Positions 24,750 through 32,743 are shown, counted from the first letter of the stretch. The stretch: 34,597 bases of DNA from an uncultured Eubacterium sp. (GCA_947385775.1 CANDMI010000040.1:1-34597), one strand, 5' to 3'. Translations and numbers: made by a program. The notes: generated by a model from the letters alone, not told the origin.

Positions 24750-26024
24750 TTGCGCACAGATGACATACTAAAATTAATTGTACTTGTTGTGTTACTGCTT
24801 CTTTCCGCCTTTTTCTCATCCGCGGAAACAGCTTTGACCACCGCGAACCATATCCGTATGCTAACATTAGCCGAAGAGGGCAACAAACGGGCGGCGCGTG
24901 TGTTAAAAATCACAGACGACTCCGGAAAAATGTTAAGCGCGATTTTAATTGGCAATAACATCGTAAACCTCACAGCCTCAAGCATCGCGACCTCGCTGGC
25001 GATCCGGCTGTTTGGAAGCGTCGGCGCGGGCATTGCGACCGGGATACTGACTGTCCTTATCCTGATATTTGGAGAAATCTCACCAAAAACACTGGCTACC
25101 ATACATGCAGAAAAGCTTGCCATGATGTATTCCAGCGTAATTCAATTTCTCATGACAGCTCTGACTCCGGTCATTTTCATCATCAACAAGCTGTCTATTA
25201 TATTTTTACAGTTATTGCGCGTTAACCCTGAAAAAAGCAAAAACATCATCACGGAAGCCGAGTTAAAAACGATCGTGGATGTCAGCCACGAAAGCGGCGT
25301 GATCGAAACCGGAGAGCGTCAGATGATCCATAACGTATTTGATTTTTCAGACGCTACGGCAAAAGAGATTATGACTCCAAGGATCGATATGACATTTGTT
25401 TGCAGTAACGGCACTTACCGCAATATTTTAGAAATCTACCGCGAAAACCATTATACTCGCATTCCGGTTTACGAGGATACGACCGACAATGTCATCGGCA
25501 TTTTAAATATGAAAGACCTGTTGTTGTATGAGGACACCGGGCATTTTGCCGTTAAAAAAATCATGCGGGAGCCTTTTTTTACTTACGAGCAAAAAAACAC
25601 CGCGGAGCTTTTTGTAGAAATGCAAAACAAATCCATTAACCTAGCGATCGTCTTAGATGAATACGGCCTGACCGCGGGCATGGTTACAATGGAAGATTTA
25701 CTGGAAGAGATCGTCGGCGATATCCGCGATGAATACGACGCTAACGAGGATGCCGAGATCATCCCGGTAAACGACCTTGTATACCTGGTTTCCGGTTCCA
25801 TGAACCTGGAAGATTTATGCAGCCAGCTTGAACTTTCTCTAACGTCCGACGATTACGACACCATCGGCGGATATTTTATCGAAAGCTGCGACCATCTGCC
25901 GGAAGCGGGCGAAACAGTTATAACCGATGATAATGTTCGACTAACGGTAACCTCTGTCAGCAAAAACCGGATCGAACAGCTAAAGATCGAGCTGCCAAAG
26001 CCTGTCTCAAAGCCGCGGGATTAA
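24750..26024 (+). CDS. CNNM/CorC-HlyC family transporter-associated protein
   Basis: The 424-residue protein has an N-terminal DUF21/CNNM membrane domain (about 1-185) with three or four helices and the conserved SAFFSSAETALT and IFGEISPKTLA segments. A CBS pair follows (about 205-325: EIMTPRIDM, GILNMKDLL, LAIVLDEYGLTAGMVTMEDLLEEIVGDI), then a C-terminal CorC_HlyC domain (about 335-415, YDTIGGYF). Such proteins are linked to Mg2+/Co2+ transport; the 'hemolysin' name is historical. The start is TTG at 24750, with GAAGAGGTG 5 nt upstream. Its stop codon overlaps that of the convergent MinD-like gene. Confidence 0.92.
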   Translation: MRTDDILKLIVLVVLLLLSAFFSSAETALTTANHIRMLTLAEEGNKRAARVLKITDDSGKMLSAILIGNNIVNLTASSIATSLAIRLFGSVGAGIATGILTVLILIFGEISPKTLATIHAEKLAMMYSSVIQFLMTALTPVIFIINKLSIIFLQLLRVNPEKSKNIITEAELKTIVDVSHESGVIETGERQMIHNVFDFSDATAKEIMTPRIDMTFVCSNGTYRNILEIYRENHYTRIPVYEDTTDNVIGILNMKDLLLYEDTGHFAVKKIMREPFFTYEQKNTAELFVEMQNKSINLAIVLDEYGLTAGMVTMEDLLEEIVGDIRDEYDANEDAEIIPVNDLVYLVSGSMNLEDLCSQLELSLTSDDYDTIGGYFIESCDHLPEAGETVITDDNVRLTVTSVSKNRIEQLKIELPKPVSKPRD

Positions 26025-26827
26025 AACGCAGCGCCGACAGCCCGTAAGATAACCGCCGCTGTATGCAAAAGCTCCTGCATAAAGTAAAATTGCTGGTCAA
26101 AAATCCCGCCCCGTATATGCCGGTGGATAAAGCGCTCTAAACGCCCCTTGTCCCCGGCATGGCAAAAATACGGATTATGCGGGATGACCGCGATATCTTC
26201 CTGGGGCCGATAGATACGTCCTAGATTTGCTTTATTGTAAATGGATTCCTGGCTATAGCGGTTAATTAAATACACCGATTTCCCGCGAAAGCCATGGCTG
26301 TTTTTTAAATAAGCGTCCAACGCCATGCGTTCCTGGGAAAAATTAACGACTACCACATCCGCCTGCAAAAGCAGATAATCCGACCATTCATCCCGTCCGC
26401 TCCCGCAATCGATAAAAGTCAGATCCGACAGGCGTTCGGCAAGCTCTATGATCCGGCGCATCGCTTCTTTTTGGCCCTTAGCGTCAAAGCCGCCAAACCG
26501 CCATTTACCTTCTCCCGACGGCAGGTAGTGCAGCCCTCTTTTTCCAATCGGCACCATCGTCCTTTCTACCATCGCTTCATTTAAGCGCTTATTTTTCTCC
26601 TGCCAGAGCAGATAATCCAACCCGCCAAACGCATAATAAGGATCATCTTCAAAAACCGCGTCGCCAAGCGGCGATGCCTCCAGCTTTTTGCGCAGGTCCC
26701 CTTTTTGGTTTATGCTCTGCATCAATATGGTTTTCATCTTCCAAGCGTTAGAACACACGCTTGCGATCGCCGCCATGCCGCTCGTAGTCCCGCAGCCGTC
26801 CTCTTCACTCCAAAATGCAATGTTCAC
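26021..26827 (-). CDS. MinD/TadZ-like protein with degenerate P-loop
   Basis: The 268-residue protein resembles the MinD/ParA/CpaE-TadZ group. It has an N-terminal strand and loop NIAFWSEEDGCGTTSGMAAIASV, a Walker B-like LTFIDCGSG and a later VVVVNFSQE strand. The P-loop is altered: the deviant Walker A lysines of KGGxGKT are replaced (EEDGCGTT), so ATP hydrolysis is doubtful. TadZ proteins of pilus systems show similar loss. The start is GTG at 26827, 4 nt after the stop of the partner gene. No pilus or partition genes adjoin it. The function is unknown; a localisation scaffold is an inference. Confidence 0.65.
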   Translation of the reverse strand: MNIAFWSEEDGCGTTSGMAAIASVCSNAWKMKTILMQSINQKGDLRKKLEASPLGDAVFEDDPYYAFGGLDYLLWQEKNKRLNEAMVERTMVPIGKRGLHYLPSGEGKWRFGGFDAKGQKEAMRRIIELAERLSDLTFIDCGSGRDEWSDYLLLQADVVVVNFSQERMALDAYLKNSHGFRGKSVYLINRYSQESIYNKANLGRIYRPQEDIAVIPHNPYFCHAGDKGRLERFIHRHIRGGIFDQQFYFMQELLHTAAVILRAVGAAF

Positions 26828-26831
26828 ACTC

Positions 26832-27539
26832 TCATCCCTTTCCTTCCAACGCCACGCGCGCGTTTCTTAGCCGAAAATGCCGCATCCCGGACACCCTTCC
26901 ATGCTTGGCGGCTTTGATGCCGGAAATAATTTCTGCGTAATTCGAAGCTCCAAAGGAGTGCATCAGCTGTATCAACGCCTTTTCCATATCCGCCGAAAGC
27001 TTTCGGAAATTATTGATTGGTTCATACTGCATTGAAATCCGGTACGCCTCATCCGACTGGTCTAACGGCAACGTAAGCCACCTTTCCACAAAGCAATTTT
27101 CCCGCTCAAACTGCTCTTTGATCTTTCGTCCACAAATCCCGCCTGGGCAAAATCCGCGTAAAAGGACGGTCATCGCCTTTTCATTTTGCATCATCACGCA
27201 TCGATAGAAATCTAAATTCACGCGTTCGCAGTCTATGACTAAAACACAGTCTGTACAAACCGCAAGGTATAGTTCCTGCGGCATCGCCCCAAGCTGGACG
27301 AATACATATTCATAGCCTAAATCCTGCCAGTTCGCACATGGCTCGCGACGGATAAAGTCTACATTATGATACGTCACTGTCTCTAAGTTTTTATCCGGCG
27401 TTGGAATGGATTCATACAGCGCGCTGTCATCCGACTGGTCGACGACGCAAACGCTCCTGCCGGTATTTTGCATGGCAAGGGCTGTATAAAGGCACAGATC
27501 CGCTGTAAATGTGCCAAAAAAGCCAATAATTTTAGGCAA
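26832..27539 (-). CDS. MinD-like partner protein without P-loop
   Basis: The 235-residue protein begins PKIIGFFGTFTADLCLYTALAMQNTGRSVCVVDQSDDS, which has the strand-loop-helix-strand order of a ParA/MinD fold but no Walker A sequence. Later strands (YVFVQLG, CVLVIDCERVN) fit the same fold. It is probably a catalytically dead relative paired with the next gene (4-nt gap), perhaps as a heterodimer. The start is TTG at 27539 with GAAGGTAGGTG upstream. Its control region carries repeated ATCGATAT and AATCATACGATT boxes (27600-27762). I cannot assign a function. Confidence 0.55.
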   Translation of the reverse strand: MPKIIGFFGTFTADLCLYTALAMQNTGRSVCVVDQSDDSALYESIPTPDKNLETVTYHNVDFIRREPCANWQDLGYEYVFVQLGAMPQELYLAVCTDCVLVIDCERVNLDFYRCVMMQNEKAMTVLLRGFCPGGICGRKIKEQFERENCFVERWLTLPLDQSDEAYRISMQYEPINNFRKLSADMEKALIQLMHSFGASNYAEIISGIKAAKHGRVSGMRHFRLRNARVALEGKG

Positions 27540-27599
27540 ATTAACACCTACCTTCTTTTTTTAATCCGCAAGATCGCATACTTTCACGATTGCGTTTTG

Positions 27600-27762
27600 A
27601 ATCGATATCCGGATTCCTGTTTCAATCGATATTTGTATTCCTAATTTGGAACTATATATCGATATCCGGGTCAATATTTATTTTTGGGGATTTTGGTTTT
27701 CTATAAATAATACTAAAATAATACTATAAATCATACGATTTCATGCTATGAATCATACGATT
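27600..27762. promoter_or_regulatory. Repeated operator-like boxes upstream of the MinD-like pair
   Basis: ATCGATAT occurs three times (27601, 27625 and 27658), twice as ATCGATATCCGG. Further upstream AATCATACGATT occurs twice (27729-27740 and 27751-27762), 22 bp apart, and has AATC/GATT dyad symmetry. The positions suit regulator binding, but no clear -35/-10 pair is visible. Confidence 0.4.
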
Positions 27763-27928
27763 GTTATTTGACTGCCTGTTGTCAGGCTGATAAAAGAAAA
27801 TAAGATTATATGCATAATAACATCTTTTTTTGCATTTGTAAAGGGGGATTTGATTTTTTTTTGAAACAAAAGATTGCCACTTAGTAATAGTTCAGATAAG
27901 GGGGTGCGTTTGGAGATAGGGGGACGCT

Positions 27929-28161
27929 TGGAGAGGGGAAGCGCCCGGTCTGGATGGGGCCATTCCAAAATGTAAGAAGTTCTAAGTATTCTGATTTTAT
28001 GTTTTCACAACCGGACGGACGCGGCTCCTCAATCGCTTCGGCTAACGCCAGAAGCGAAAGGAGCCGCTTACGGCTTCGCCGCCTGGTTAGGGAACAGAAT
28101 ACTAAGAACTTCTAGACATTTTTCCATACGCCCCAGCCAGGCCGGGCGCCTCCCCTCTCCA
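27929..28161. repeat. Left long hairpin of the giant palindrome
   Basis: The base stem pairs TGGAGAGGGGAAGCGCCC (from 27929) with GGGCGCCTCCCCTCTCCA (to 28161), with wobble-compatible changes. The stem continues through 27961-27993 paired with 28095-28128 (arms ending TAAGTATTCTG and CAGAATACTAAG). The apex carries a nested hairpin GCGGCTCCT (28021-28029)/AGGAGCCGC (28059-28067), with CGCTTC/GAAGCG inside it, and a separate CGGC-TTC-GCCG. Confidence 0.85.
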
Positions 28162-28162
28162 G

Positions 28163-28312
28163 GCTGTTTTTCACAAGCGTTACTTATAAATCACTGTACG
28201 CAATTTTTATCAAACAGGCTCGAATGATTTTTCCCTTGATATAAGTGAAAAAAATGATTCGAGCCTGAGGGTAATTGCTAAAGTTAATTGCGTTTATCTT
28301 GTGAAAACCAGC
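28163..28312. repeat. Central hairpin of the giant palindrome
   Basis: The outer arms GCTGTTTTTCACAAG (28163-28177) and CTTGTGAAAACCAGC (28298-28312) match at 14 of 15 positions. The inner arms CAGGCTCGAATGATTTTT (from 28215) and AAAAATGATTCGAGCCTG (to 28267) match at 17 of 18 and flank a short loop. It lies on the symmetry axis of the whole element. Confidence 0.85.
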
Positions 28313-28320
28313 TAGGGGAG

Positions 28321-28540
28321 GGGGGACTGGTCTGGCTTTCGGTGACGTATGAAAGAATGTTTAGAAGCCGTTAGCATTCTGTCTGATAACCAGGCGGCGA
28401 AGCCGTAAGCGGAGTTTGTCGCTTCTGGCGCAGCCAGGGCGAATTAGGCTCCGCGTCCGTCCGGTAGCGCAGACGTAAATGCAGAATGTTTAGGGCTTCT
28501 TACATTCTGGAATTGGAACCGATTGCCAGGCCAGTCCCCC
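28321..28540. repeat. Right long hairpin of the giant palindrome
   Basis: The base stem pairs GGGGGACTGGTCTGGC (28321-28336) with GCCAGGCCAGTCCCCC (28525-28540), 15 of 16. It continues through 28337-28381 against 28480-28524, with the shared AGAATGT, AGAAGCC and CATTCTG blocks. Its reverse complement resembles the left hairpin over nearly its whole length. Confidence 0.85.
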
Positions 28541-28612
28541 ATCCCCCGGCGTTCGGCTAGTTAATAATTATCATTGTAATAAATGCAAAATCCAGCACAT
28601 TCCCAAACCTTC

Positions 28613-29443
28613 CTACAGCTTTATCGCAACTTCGATAAATCCAGCCGCATACGGCCCTAACGCATATGGGTCCGCATAAAAACGAAGCTTCCCGTTTTTC
28701 AAATAGCAGCTGTCGCTAAAATCCATCTTTTTTAAAGCGCCTTTTAGGGATTTCTCCGAAGCGATCGCCGTATTGTAAAACGGGCTTTTCTTCGAATCCT
28801 TCAACTTCTTATATTTCTTCCAAAAAAGATCAGAAACCTGGCTGTTTAATTCTTTTTTAGAAATTCCAAGTATTTGCGCCGCCGATATATTTTCTCCGGT
28901 ATCTGTTTTGAAAAAATAAGCGATGCGGTATGGCATTCCATGCGCCCCAAGCGTATAGTCGTAACCAGACTGCAATACGCTAATATATTGCCCGTTTTGG
29001 ACAAATTCACAGGCCACCTCGTCGGCATAATGCATCGCCGGGCTATCCTTATGCTGTGTTACATCTTGTTTTGCGTCTTTCAGGTTATTTTTTGCGTTTT
29101 TGATCCACTCTTTGCGCCTCTTTTGATAAAAGCCGTTGAAAGCGTCCGCGGCAGGGCTATCGTCGTTTGCCACTGGATATTCATAAGAAATCTTTTTATA
29201 GATCACGCCCTGCTTTGTTTTAAACTCATGGCTGTAGGTTTTTTTCGTGATCGAAAGCTCTTCGTCCTGATCCTTTTTTGCCTCCTGATCTTGCACGCCA
29301 TCTTCCCCGGACAAATCCCCAGCCGTCTCCTGCGCCGTTGCAGCGGACGCGTCAACCGTTTTTAAAAAACCAGGCTTTGCGGCCGCTATGCCTAAAATAA
29401 GCGCAGCGACTCCAAATCCTTTGATCATTTTTTTTCGATACAT
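28613..29443 (-). CDS. Exported DUF3298/RsiV-like protein
   Basis: The 276-residue protein has a signal peptide or anchor (about 5-35) and an acidic linker. A domain follows with ISYEYPVANDDSPAADAFNGFYQKRRKEW, then YDYTLGAHGMPYRIAYFFKTDTGENISAAQIL and a C-terminal LRFYADPYALGPYAAGFIEVAI. The 'GAHG...F...TG..I....' and 'Y.LGPYAAG' patterns are those of DUF3298 and RsiV C-terminal domains. RsiV binds lysozyme, but here there is no adjacent sigma factor and the N terminus lacks an anti-sigma domain, so sensing is only a possibility. ATG 29443 is chosen (GTGAGG 7 nt upstream) over GTG 29449. Confidence 0.78.
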   Translation of the reverse strand: MYRKKMIKGFGVAALILGIAAAKPGFLKTVDASAATAQETAGDLSGEDGVQDQEAKKDQDEELSITKKTYSHEFKTKQGVIYKKISYEYPVANDDSPAADAFNGFYQKRRKEWIKNAKNNLKDAKQDVTQHKDSPAMHYADEVACEFVQNGQYISVLQSGYDYTLGAHGMPYRIAYFFKTDTGENISAAQILGISKKELNSQVSDLFWKKYKKLKDSKKSPFYNTAIASEKSLKGALKKMDFSDSCYLKNGKLRFYADPYALGPYAAGFIEVAIKL

Positions 29444-29483
29444 ATGCACACCTCACACTCTTTCTGCAATCTGTGAAAATATT

Positions 29484-31283
29484 CTAATTGGATTTAAGAT
29501 CAGGGCTAAGAATTGCGATCCCAAGCTCCTCTAATTGCTTGTTTTCCACCACATCCGGGGCCTGGGACATTAAATCAGAAGCGTCCTTTACTTTCGGGAA
29601 CGCGATCACATCGCGGATGGATTCCGCATGAACCATGTGCATGATGATGCGGTCTAACCCGTAAGCAAGCCCGGCATGAGGCGGCACGCCATACTGGAAC
29701 GCGCTTAATAAAAATCCAAAATTCTCCCATGCCTTTTCTTTTGTAAAGCCCAATACTTCAAACATTTTTTCCTGAATGTCATTTCGATGGATACGCACGG
29801 AGCCGCCGCCAAGCTCTGTTCCGTTTAGCACAATGTCATACGCCTTGGCGCGAACCTTGCCAGGATCGGAATCAATTTTATCCCAGTCCTCTTCCATCGG
29901 CATCGTAAACGGATGGTGCATCGCCATATAACGGTTTTCCTCGTCCGACCACTCCAACAGTGGAAACTCCGTCACCCAAAGGAAATGATAGCTGTTTTCA
30001 TCTATCAGCCCAAGCTGCTTTCCCATTTCCAGGCGCAGCGCCCCTAATACGTTCCATACGATCTTATTTTTATCCGCCGCGAACAATAATAAATCTCCCG
30101 GCTCGCCGCCCATTTTTTGAACGATCTCATGCAGCCTTTCTTCCGTTAAAAATTTCGCAAAGGATGACTTATACGTGCCGTCTGGATTTACGCATAAATA
30201 GGCAAGCCCTTTTGCGCCGCAGCCCTTTGCGTATTCCACCAGCTTGTCGATCTTTTTACGAGGCATCGCGCCCTGCCCTTTGACGTTAATCCCGCGTACA
30301 GAGCCGCCCTGCTCCAACGCTCCTGTAAATACGCCAAAGCCGCAGCCCTCCGCCAGGTCTGACACGTCTACAAGCTCCATTCCAAACCGGGTGTCCGGCT
30401 TATCCGAGCCAAACCGGTCCATCGCTTCCTGCCAGGACATGCGCGGCAACGGAAGTTTAATGTCTACGTCCAGGCATTCTTTCCACATGCATTGCAGCAA
30501 TCGCTCGTTCACGTCGATCACGTCATCCACATCCACAAAAGACAGCTCCATATCTATCTGCGTAAATTCCGGCTGGCGGTCGGCGCGCAAATCTTCATCC
30601 CGAAAGCACCTTGCGATCTGGATATACCGGTCAAAGCCAGAGCACATCAAAAGCTGTTTAAACAGCTGCGGAGACTGCGGCAGCGCGTAAAAACGCCCCT
30701 GGTGGATGCGGCTTGGCACAAGGTAATCTCTGGCTCCCTCTGGCGTTGATTTTTGCAGGATCGGCGTTTCGATTTCCAAAAAGCCCTCCTGCTCCATAAA
30801 CCTGCGGATGACCGACATCGCCTTGCTTTTCATCATTAAATTTCGCTGCAAGTCCGGCCTTCTTAAATCCAGGTAACGGTATTTAAGCCGCAGCTCATCC
30901 TTGGTCTGGCTGTTTTCTTCAATTGGAAACGGCGGCGTTTCGGATTCTGATAAAATCCGAAGGCTTTTGGCTATGACTTCGATATCGCCTGTTTTTAAAT
31001 TCTCATTGACCGCGGCGCTGCGCTTTTGCACCGCCCCCGTTACGGCTACAACGTATTCGCTCCTTAATAATTCCGCTTTGGCAAATCCTTCCTGCCCGAT
31101 TTCGTCTCCGTCAAAGACGATCTGTAAAATGCCTGTCCGGTCCCTTAGATCGATAAAAATAAGGCTTCCAAGATTCCTCCTTTTTTGCACCCAGCCCATT
31201 ACGGTCACTTCCTGCCCGATATTTTGGCTGGAAACCTCTGTACATCTGTGGGACCTGTGCAAGCCCTGCATCGATTCTCCCAT
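29484..31283 (-). CDS. aspS: Aspartate--tRNA ligase
   Basis: The 599-residue class II synthetase has an N-terminal OB anticodon-binding domain (about 10-110, with VMGWVQKRRNLGSLIFIDLRDRTG). Motif 2 is RCFRDEDLRADRQPEFTQIDME, a bacterial GAD insertion domain follows (about 290-410), and motif 3 is PPHAGLAYGLDRI near 535-547. The length is normal for a bacterial-type enzyme. It follows hisS by 54 nt, the usual hisS-aspS order in Firmicutes. The ATG at 31283 has AAAGGAGAAAATATA ahead. Confidence 0.97.
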   Translation of the reverse strand: MGESMQGLHRSHRCTEVSSQNIGQEVTVMGWVQKRRNLGSLIFIDLRDRTGILQIVFDGDEIGQEGFAKAELLRSEYVVAVTGAVQKRSAAVNENLKTGDIEVIAKSLRILSESETPPFPIEENSQTKDELRLKYRYLDLRRPDLQRNLMMKSKAMSVIRRFMEQEGFLEIETPILQKSTPEGARDYLVPSRIHQGRFYALPQSPQLFKQLLMCSGFDRYIQIARCFRDEDLRADRQPEFTQIDMELSFVDVDDVIDVNERLLQCMWKECLDVDIKLPLPRMSWQEAMDRFGSDKPDTRFGMELVDVSDLAEGCGFGVFTGALEQGGSVRGINVKGQGAMPRKKIDKLVEYAKGCGAKGLAYLCVNPDGTYKSSFAKFLTEERLHEIVQKMGGEPGDLLLFAADKNKIVWNVLGALRLEMGKQLGLIDENSYHFLWVTEFPLLEWSDEENRYMAMHHPFTMPMEEDWDKIDSDPGKVRAKAYDIVLNGTELGGGSVRIHRNDIQEKMFEVLGFTKEKAWENFGFLLSAFQYGVPPHAGLAYGLDRIIMHMVHAESIRDVIAFPKVKDASDLMSQAPDVVENKQLEELGIAILSPDLKSN

Positions 31284-31337
31284 TATATTTTCTCCTTTCT
31301 GCAAATAAGCCTAAGGCTTTGTTCCCGCGCCTTTTTC

Positions 31338-32600
31338 TTATTCTTCTTTTCCGCGCCGGAAAAACTCTTCAAATTTTTCATATCCCTCTTTGGCAAGCTG
31401 CTCTTTTTGGAATTTTTTATTTTTATTCATACGCACAACCAATACCTGCTGCCCATCTTCCCTTGCCTTTTGCGCTTTTGCGATAACTTCTTTCAGCTTT
31501 TTGGCCGGATAGCCTTTTTCCACCAGATAGGCTGTTTTTTCAGGCTGCCTTGGGATCTGGAAGCCATTTTCCATCAAAAGCAGGATGATCCGCTCAAAGC
31601 CAATGGAAAACCCGCACGCCGGCACGTCTTTTCCGGTGAAGTTTCCAATCATCTTATCATAACGTCCCCCGCCGCCGCAGCTTGCCCCAAATTCCGGCAT
31701 CACAATCTCAAAAATCGTGCCCGTATAATAAGACATGCCGCGCACCAGCGACGGGTCAAACGCCAGCTCAAACTCCGCCGCCTTGCACCCATTGACGCAG
31801 TCCATGATCTCTTTTAGATTCACAACGACTTCCTCCTCTAAAAAGCCGTCCAGTTCCTTTTCCAGATAGGAAAGCCCGTCTTTTGCCTGGCGCACTCCTT
31901 CAAATAACGCCATATACTGATCCACGTTCGCCTGCGCAAACCCCGCGTCTTTTAATTCTTCCGCAACGCCCTCTATTCCGATTTTGTCTATTTTATCCAA
32001 AATGATAAATACGCTGTCCATTTCTTCTTCGGCAAACCCGCTGCATTTTGCCATCGCTTTTAAAATGCGCCGTTCATTGATCTTTACTTCAAATTTTTGA
32101 AATCCGATCCTGCCAAGCGCGGCAGTCGTTGCAAGGATCAACTCGATTTCCGCTAAAATCGACGGCTCCCCTAAAATATCAATGTCGCACTGCATAAACT
32201 GGCGGTAACGCCCACGCTGCGGTCTGTCCGCGCGCCAGACGTTTCCCATCTGCAACGCCTTAAACGGAGACGGCAGGTCGTTTGCATGATTGGCGTAAAA
32301 CCGCGCCAACGGCACCGTCAGATCGTAACGCATCCCAAAATCCACAAGGTCAGCCTGGGTCTTTGCCGTTTCTAAGTTCAGCTTTTCCCCGCGCTTCATA
32401 ACTTTAAATATCAGCTTCTCATTTTCCCCGCCCTGCTTATTCGAAAGGTTCGCGATGCTTTCCATGCAAGGCGTTTCTATCTGGGCAAATCCATATTCCC
32501 GGTATGTGTCCTTTATAACCCCCTGCACATAATCGCGAATCTGCATTTCCGCAGGCAAAATATCTTTCATGCCATTGACTGGTTTTTTGACTAAAGACAT
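31338..32600 (-). CDS. hisS: Histidine--tRNA ligase
   Basis: The 420-residue class II synthetase has motif 1 around the GMKDILP start region and motif 2 in WRADRPQRGRYRQFMQCDIDILG. The histidine-specific segment is RGMSYYTGTIFEI, motif 3 is CGFSIGFERI, and the C-terminal anticodon-binding domain is about 325-420. The length is typical. ATG 32600 has GGAGGAATCATTT ahead, and an in-frame extension has no ribosome site. A consensus promoter lies at 32651-32679 with a leader of only about 45 nt, so there is no room for a T-box. Confidence 0.97.
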   Translation of the reverse strand: MSLVKKPVNGMKDILPAEMQIRDYVQGVIKDTYREYGFAQIETPCMESIANLSNKQGGENEKLIFKVMKRGEKLNLETAKTQADLVDFGMRYDLTVPLARFYANHANDLPSPFKALQMGNVWRADRPQRGRYRQFMQCDIDILGEPSILAEIELILATTAALGRIGFQKFEVKINERRILKAMAKCSGFAEEEMDSVFIILDKIDKIGIEGVAEELKDAGFAQANVDQYMALFEGVRQAKDGLSYLEKELDGFLEEEVVVNLKEIMDCVNGCKAAEFELAFDPSLVRGMSYYTGTIFEIVMPEFGASCGGGGRYDKMIGNFTGKDVPACGFSIGFERIILLLMENGFQIPRQPEKTAYLVEKGYPAKKLKEVIAKAQKAREDGQQVLVVRMNKNKKFQKEQLAKEGYEKFEEFFRRGKEE

Positions 32601-32650
32601 AAATGATTCCTCCAAAAAATATAACCGAAACAATGATCCGTAACGCATTT

Positions 32651-32679
32651 ATTATAATCGTTTTTGGTAATTAGGGCAA
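32651..32679 (-). promoter_or_regulatory. Promoter of hisS-aspS
   Basis: On the minus strand TTGCCC (32674-32679), a 17-nt spacer and TATAAT (32651-32656) lie about 50 nt before hisS. Confidence 0.75.
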
Positions 32680-32715
32680 GCGAAAAACGTTCTTGCTTTA
32701 AACTAAGGTTTCCTC

Positions 32716-32743
32716 TTGAAAAAAAATAAATTCATGTTATAAT
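32716..32743 (+). promoter_or_regulatory. Promoter of GNAT-DUF2200 pair
   Basis: TTGAAA (32716-32721), a 16-nt spacer and TATAAT (32738-32743) are followed by an 80-nt leader. The leader has a possible ACCT...AGGT hairpin around 32773-32806. Confidence 0.7.

Larger units (their letters stand above)
27929..28540. repeat. Giant nested palindrome (quasi-fourfold)
   Basis: The gene-free stretch 27540-28612 is dominated by this element. The left hairpin (27929-28161) and right hairpin (28321-28540) are each long imperfect palindromes. They are also inverted, diverged copies of each other around a third hairpin centred near 28240. A segment of the type AGAATGTAAGAAGC...TATTCTG therefore appears four times, and both apical regions share ACCGGACGGACGCGG and CGCTTACGGCTTCGCCGCCTGG. 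No ORF or transposase is inside. I do not recognise it as a described RNA or element class. Confidence 0.85.

Noticed and set aside
27540-28612. Small genes, a retron or a CRISPR array in the gene-free stretch
   Set aside because: No start codon with a ribosome site opens a credible frame, no reverse transcriptase is nearby, and the repeats are inverted and long rather than short, direct and evenly spaced.
32601-32650. T-box leader before hisS-aspS
   Set aside because: T-boxes are common before synthetase operons in Firmicutes, but the leader from the consensus promoter is only about 45 nt and lacks the T-box core sequence.
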